Positions 60,640 through 64,000 of a stretch of DNA of 64,000 nt are shown here, one piece after another (position 1 is the stretch's first letter; each line of letters opens with the position of its first letter). The notes below the pieces were generated by a model. That model searched no databases, had not been told where the DNA came from, and saw only the letters and a program-made list of their open reading frames with translations. The position numbers and the translations under genes are program-made. This DNA comes from Pirellulales bacterium (GTDB taxonomy: Bacteria > Planctomycetota > Planctomycetia > Pirellulales > Thermoguttaceae), in assembly GCA_013360685.1 (NCBI GenBank), contig JABWBD010000001.1, forward strand, positions 1 through 64,000. The letters are read 5' to 3'.

Positions 60640-61740
60640 TTACGCGGGTTTGTTGCGATCGTGGAATTCGAGCATGCAATCCCGCAGTGACTGGACGCCT
60701 TCGACCGGCATGGCGTTGTAGATCGACGCGCGGCATCCGCCCACGGACCGGTGGCCTTTGAGTTCGACCAGGCCTCGCGATTTGGCCTCCTTGAGGAATT
60801 TCTCCTCGAGTTCCGCATTGGGCAACCGGAAGGTGACGTTCATGATCGAGCGGCTGGCCGGTTCGGCGTGGCCGTCGTAGAAACCACCGCACTGGTCGAT
60901 CACACCATAAAGCATCTCCGCCTTTTGCTTGTTGATGCGATGCATCTCGTCCAGGCCGCCGATGTCGCGGAGCAGCCAATCGGTCACCAGCTTCACCATG
61001 TAAACGGCGAAGGTCGGCGGAGTGTTCAAGAGCGACTTGGAATCGGCCAACTCCCGGTAGTTGAGCATCGAAGGGAGATCCGTCGGCATGCTCTGGAGGA
61101 CGTCGTCGCGGATGATCACGACGGTCACGCCCGCGGGGCCTGCGTTCTTCTGGGCACAGGCGTAAAGGATGCCGTACTTGGAGATGTCCAGCGGCCGGCA
61201 GAGGAAATCGGAGGACGAGTCGCACACCAGGGGGACGTTGCCCGCGTTGGGCTCGTTCGGAAATTGAATGCCCTGGATCGTCTCATTGGAGGTCATATGG
61301 ACGTAGGTGGCCCCGGAGCGGATGTCGAGTTCGTTCTGGGAGGGCATCCGCTTGAAGTTTCCGGAGGAGCCGTCCCAGGCGACCCGGACTCCGCCCTGGG
61401 TCTTCGCCTCCTGCATGGCCTTCTTGGCCCAAGAGCCAGTCAGGATATAGTCGGCCGATTTGCCCTGCCCCCGAAGCAGGTTCATCGGGACCATGGCGAA
61501 CTGGAGCAGAGCGCCGCCCTGGAGAAACAGGACGCGGTACCTGTCCGGGATGCCGAGGAGTTTCCGGAGGTTGGCCTCGGCCTCGTTGATGATCGCCTCG
61601 AATGCCTTGGAGCGGTGACTGATCTCCAGGATCGAAATGCCTGTGCCGGGCAGGGCCTGCAAGTCGCGCTGGGCTTCCTCGAGGGCAGCGAGGGGCAACA
61701 TTGCGGGGCCGGGCGAAAAGTTGTAGATGCGGTCTGCCAT
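60640..61740 (-). CDS. serC: Phosphoserine aminotransferase
   Basis: YNFSPGPAMLPLAALEEAQRDL; ILEISHRSKAFEAIINEAEANLRKLLGIP; HMTSNETIQGIQF; CAQKNAGPAGVTVVIIRDD. Confidence 0.95.
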   Translation of the reverse strand: MADRIYNFSPGPAMLPLAALEEAQRDLQALPGTGISILEISHRSKAFEAIINEAEANLRKLLGIPDRYRVLFLQGGALLQFAMVPMNLLRGQGKSADYILTGSWAKKAMQEAKTQGGVRVAWDGSSGNFKRMPSQNELDIRSGATYVHMTSNETIQGIQFPNEPNAGNVPLVCDSSSDFLCRPLDISKYGILYACAQKNAGPAGVTVVIIRDDVLQSMPTDLPSMLNYRELADSKSLLNTPPTFAVYMVKLVTDWLLRDIGGLDEMHRINKQKAEMLYGVIDQCGGFYDGHAEPASRSIMNVTFRLPNAELEEKFLKEAKSRGLVELKGHRSVGGCRASIYNAMPVEGVQSLRDCMLEFHDRNKPA

Positions 61741-61816
61741 CGTTCGTTCCTGACTCGTGCTATGCGTGGATGGAATCAGAACAGTCTACCTTAAACGGCA
61801 AGGGTGTCCAGCACTG

Positions 61817-62857
61817 CTACCAGGCATACGCCTCTGGGGCCTGATTGCCCGGCCCCGGCCAGATCTCGTCGAGCCGCGCCAGAACCTCGGCGGAGAGTTG
61901 GATTTCGACCGCCCGGACGCTGGAGTTCAACTGGTCCAGGGTGCGAGGGCCGACGATCGGGGCCGTTACGCCGGGCCTGCTGAGGAGCCATGCTGCCGCC
62001 ACATTGGCCGGGTGCTCACCCAACTCGCGGCAGAACGCTTCATAGGCATCCAATTGCGGACGGTATTTGTCGAGCATTTCGGCGGGAAGACTGCCGCGGC
62101 GACCTTCGGTTGTTTTCTCAAGAGCACCGGCCAGAAGGCCGCCGCCGACCGGGCTGTACGGGACAATCCCCACTCCCAAGGCGCGGCAGGCGGGGACAAC
62201 CTCCAATTCGACCGTCCGGGTCGCGAGGTTGTACTTGCTTTGTTCGGACACCAGCCCGAGGAAACCGCGGGCGGCGGCCAGTGTGTTGGCCTGCGCGATA
62301 TTCCAGGCGGCAAAGTTGCTGCTGCCGACGTAGATGATCTTGCCCGCGGCAATCAACTGTTCCATCGCCTGCCAGATCTCTTCCCAGGGCGGCCCGTGGT
62401 CGCAGGCACGGATCAGGTCCATGTATTGCAGGTTCAGCCACTTCGGTGCCATTCCGGAGGGGTAGCCCCGGTCGATATGGTGCATCTGGTAGAGGTCGAT
62501 TGCCTCGACGCCGAGACGGCGGAGGCTTTCGTCGCAGGCCCGGCGGATGTGCGCGGCGGACAAACCCCGCTGATGCGGGAGCGGTCCCATCGGACCGTAG
62601 AGCTTCGTGGCGAGGATGATTTTCTCGCGGCGGCCGCCGCCCTGGGCGAGCCAGCGGCCCATCAGCGTCTCGGTGACGCCGTTTCCCAGCGGCCGGCCGT
62701 ACATGTCCGCGGTGTCGAAAAAGTTGATCCCCAGTTCCAAGGCGCGGTCCATGATCGCGAGACTTTCCGCCTCGCCGGTGTCGGCCCCGAAGTTCATCGT
62801 GCCCAGGCCGAGGCGGCTGACCGTAAGCCCGGTGCGTCCAAGCTGTGTATAGAGCAT
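61817..62857 (-). CDS. Aldo/keto reductase
   Basis: MLYTQLGRTGLTVSRLGLGTMNFG; NFFDTADMYG; IYVGSSNFAAWNIAQA. Confidence 0.93.
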   Translation of the reverse strand: MLYTQLGRTGLTVSRLGLGTMNFGADTGEAESLAIMDRALELGINFFDTADMYGRPLGNGVTETLMGRWLAQGGGRREKIILATKLYGPMGPLPHQRGLSAAHIRRACDESLRRLGVEAIDLYQMHHIDRGYPSGMAPKWLNLQYMDLIRACDHGPPWEEIWQAMEQLIAAGKIIYVGSSNFAAWNIAQANTLAAARGFLGLVSEQSKYNLATRTVELEVVPACRALGVGIVPYSPVGGGLLAGALEKTTEGRRGSLPAEMLDKYRPQLDAYEAFCRELGEHPANVAAAWLLSRPGVTAPIVGPRTLDQLNSSVRAVEIQLSAEVLARLDEIWPGPGNQAPEAYAW

Positions 62858-62979
62858 GGTAATCCCCTTCGTTCATCCGCAGATGTATTGCGGTTGACCT
62901 CCTTTCGTCAGACCCGGAGAATAGATGGCCCATTGCCGGGCCGAATCCCCGGGATCTCGCTTTCGCCAAATTACCATCC

Positions 62980-63918
62980 ATGCCGACTATCCCGCAAGCG
63001 ACCTCCAATCCGGCGGTTGAATTGGAAGAGACCGGCTGCCTTCTGTGTGGCAGCCGGAACGCAACGACGTTTGTCGAGGCGGCGGATCCCATCGCACGGA
63101 GCGGCCAGGGGCGCTACACGGTGGTTCGTTGCCATGCGTGCGGCCTGTGCTTCACCAACCCGCGGCCGACGCCCGAATCGATCGCGGCAGTCTATCCTTC
63201 CGAATACGGCCCGCACCAGGATCGCGATGCTCGCAGTTCCCATTCGCAGCGGCGCGGTCGTTGGTCGCGGTGGATGGCGGCGATTCGGGGCCGGCGACAG
63301 ATCGCCTGGCACGGAGGGGGCCGGCTATTGGATTTCGGCTGCGGGGCCGGCTCGTTTCTGCGGAGGATGCACGAGGAGGGCTGGCAGGTGACCGGGCTGG
63401 ATGCCTCGTCGGCGGTTGTCGAGCGGATCCGGAACCAAATGGGACTGTGCGCGTTTGCCGGGTCGTTGCCGCATCCGGAGCTTCTGCCGCAAAGCTTCGA
63501 CGTGATCACCATGTGGCAGGCCCTGGAACACGTTCACCGGCCGCTGGATGTGCTGCGAGCGGCGCGGCAACTGTTGGCGCCGTGCGGAAGGCTGGTCATC
63601 GCGGTGCCGAACCTCGAGAGCCGGGCTTTCCGCAGGTTCGGTCCCGACTGGTTCGGGCTGGACCTGCCTCGCCACCTGATTCATTTTACCCCAAGCACGC
63701 TCCGCCGCATGGTCGAGCAGGCGGGCTTCCGCGTGGAGAACATCCGGACAATGAGCCACGCGAGCTGGTTGCAGGGATCGGCAAAACGGGCCGTGGAGTC
63801 GGGCAGAGCAGGCATCTTGGTGCGACTGCTGCAATTCCGGCCGTTTTGCCGGCTCGCGGCTTGGAGCCATTTGGTGTCCGGATCCGCGGACGCAATCGTA
63901 GTCACTGCGCGATTTTAG
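62980..63918 (+). CDS. Class I SAM-dependent methyltransferase with N-terminal zinc-binding-like motif
   Basis: TGCLLCGSRN...VVRCHACGLCFTNPRPT; LLDFGCGAGSFLRRMHEEGWQVTGLD; ITMWQALEHVHRPLDVLRAARQLLAPCGRLVIAVPN. Confidence 0.92.
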   Translation: MPTIPQATSNPAVELEETGCLLCGSRNATTFVEAADPIARSGQGRYTVVRCHACGLCFTNPRPTPESIAAVYPSEYGPHQDRDARSSHSQRRGRWSRWMAAIRGRRQIAWHGGGRLLDFGCGAGSFLRRMHEEGWQVTGLDASSAVVERIRNQMGLCAFAGSLPHPELLPQSFDVITMWQALEHVHRPLDVLRAARQLLAPCGRLVIAVPNLESRAFRRFGPDWFGLDLPRHLIHFTPSTLRRMVEQAGFRVENIRTMSHASWLQGSAKRAVESGRAGILVRLLQFRPFCRLAAWSHLVSGSADAIVVTARF

Positions 63919-63945
63919 ATTTTGGATTTTGGATTTTGGATTTTG
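63911..63945. repeat. Heptamer array (GATTTTA)(GATTTTG)x4 overlapping the methyltransferase stop codon
   Basis: Five consecutive 7-bp units; TAG stop at 63916-63918 lies inside the array. Confidence 0.92.
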
Positions 63946-64000
63946 GATTGATCCAGCGGGCGGGGCGGTTGTTAACGCGAGCAGCCGGGCTGCCGGCGAT

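Overview
This 64 kb GC-rich window reads as ordinary chromosomal sequence from a Planctomycetota bacterium, probably Pirellulales-like. That placement is an inference from protein types: a PqqD/M50/HlyD hybrid, SHD1 plus cytochrome-c-like proteins, PQQ-like propellers, and many Gfo/Idh/MocA and sugar-isomerase genes. About 45 coding regions are supportable. Housekeeping genes include asnA, degP/htrA, dgt, ilvD, hemQ, aat, tyrA, purL, purQ, fumC, rpsO-pnp, comEC and serC. I found no rRNA, convincing tRNA, CRISPR array or intact mobile element. There is one degenerate IS630-type transposase fragment at the 3' end of a PQQ-repeat gene. The most interesting items are: (1) a NitT/TauT-like ABC operon whose substrate-binding protein has an N-terminal membrane anchor and a C-terminal OmpA peptidoglycan-binding domain, followed by a membrane-anchored coiled-coil gene; (2) several unrelated intergenic arrays of 7-bp tandem units (plus one 6-bp system), several with an inverted partner tract, which resemble a heptamer repeat class; (3) two families of dispersed palindromic elements; (4) a GntR-ABC module with a near-perfect 22-bp operator overlapping the -10; (5) multidomain fusions: tandem WaaP/Kdo-like kinases, two PurS-like domains fused to PurL, a Kef-type antiporter fused to EIIA-Ntr, and an ABC permease fused to a large C-terminal region. 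All assignments come from reading the sequence and ORF translations; no database search was run.
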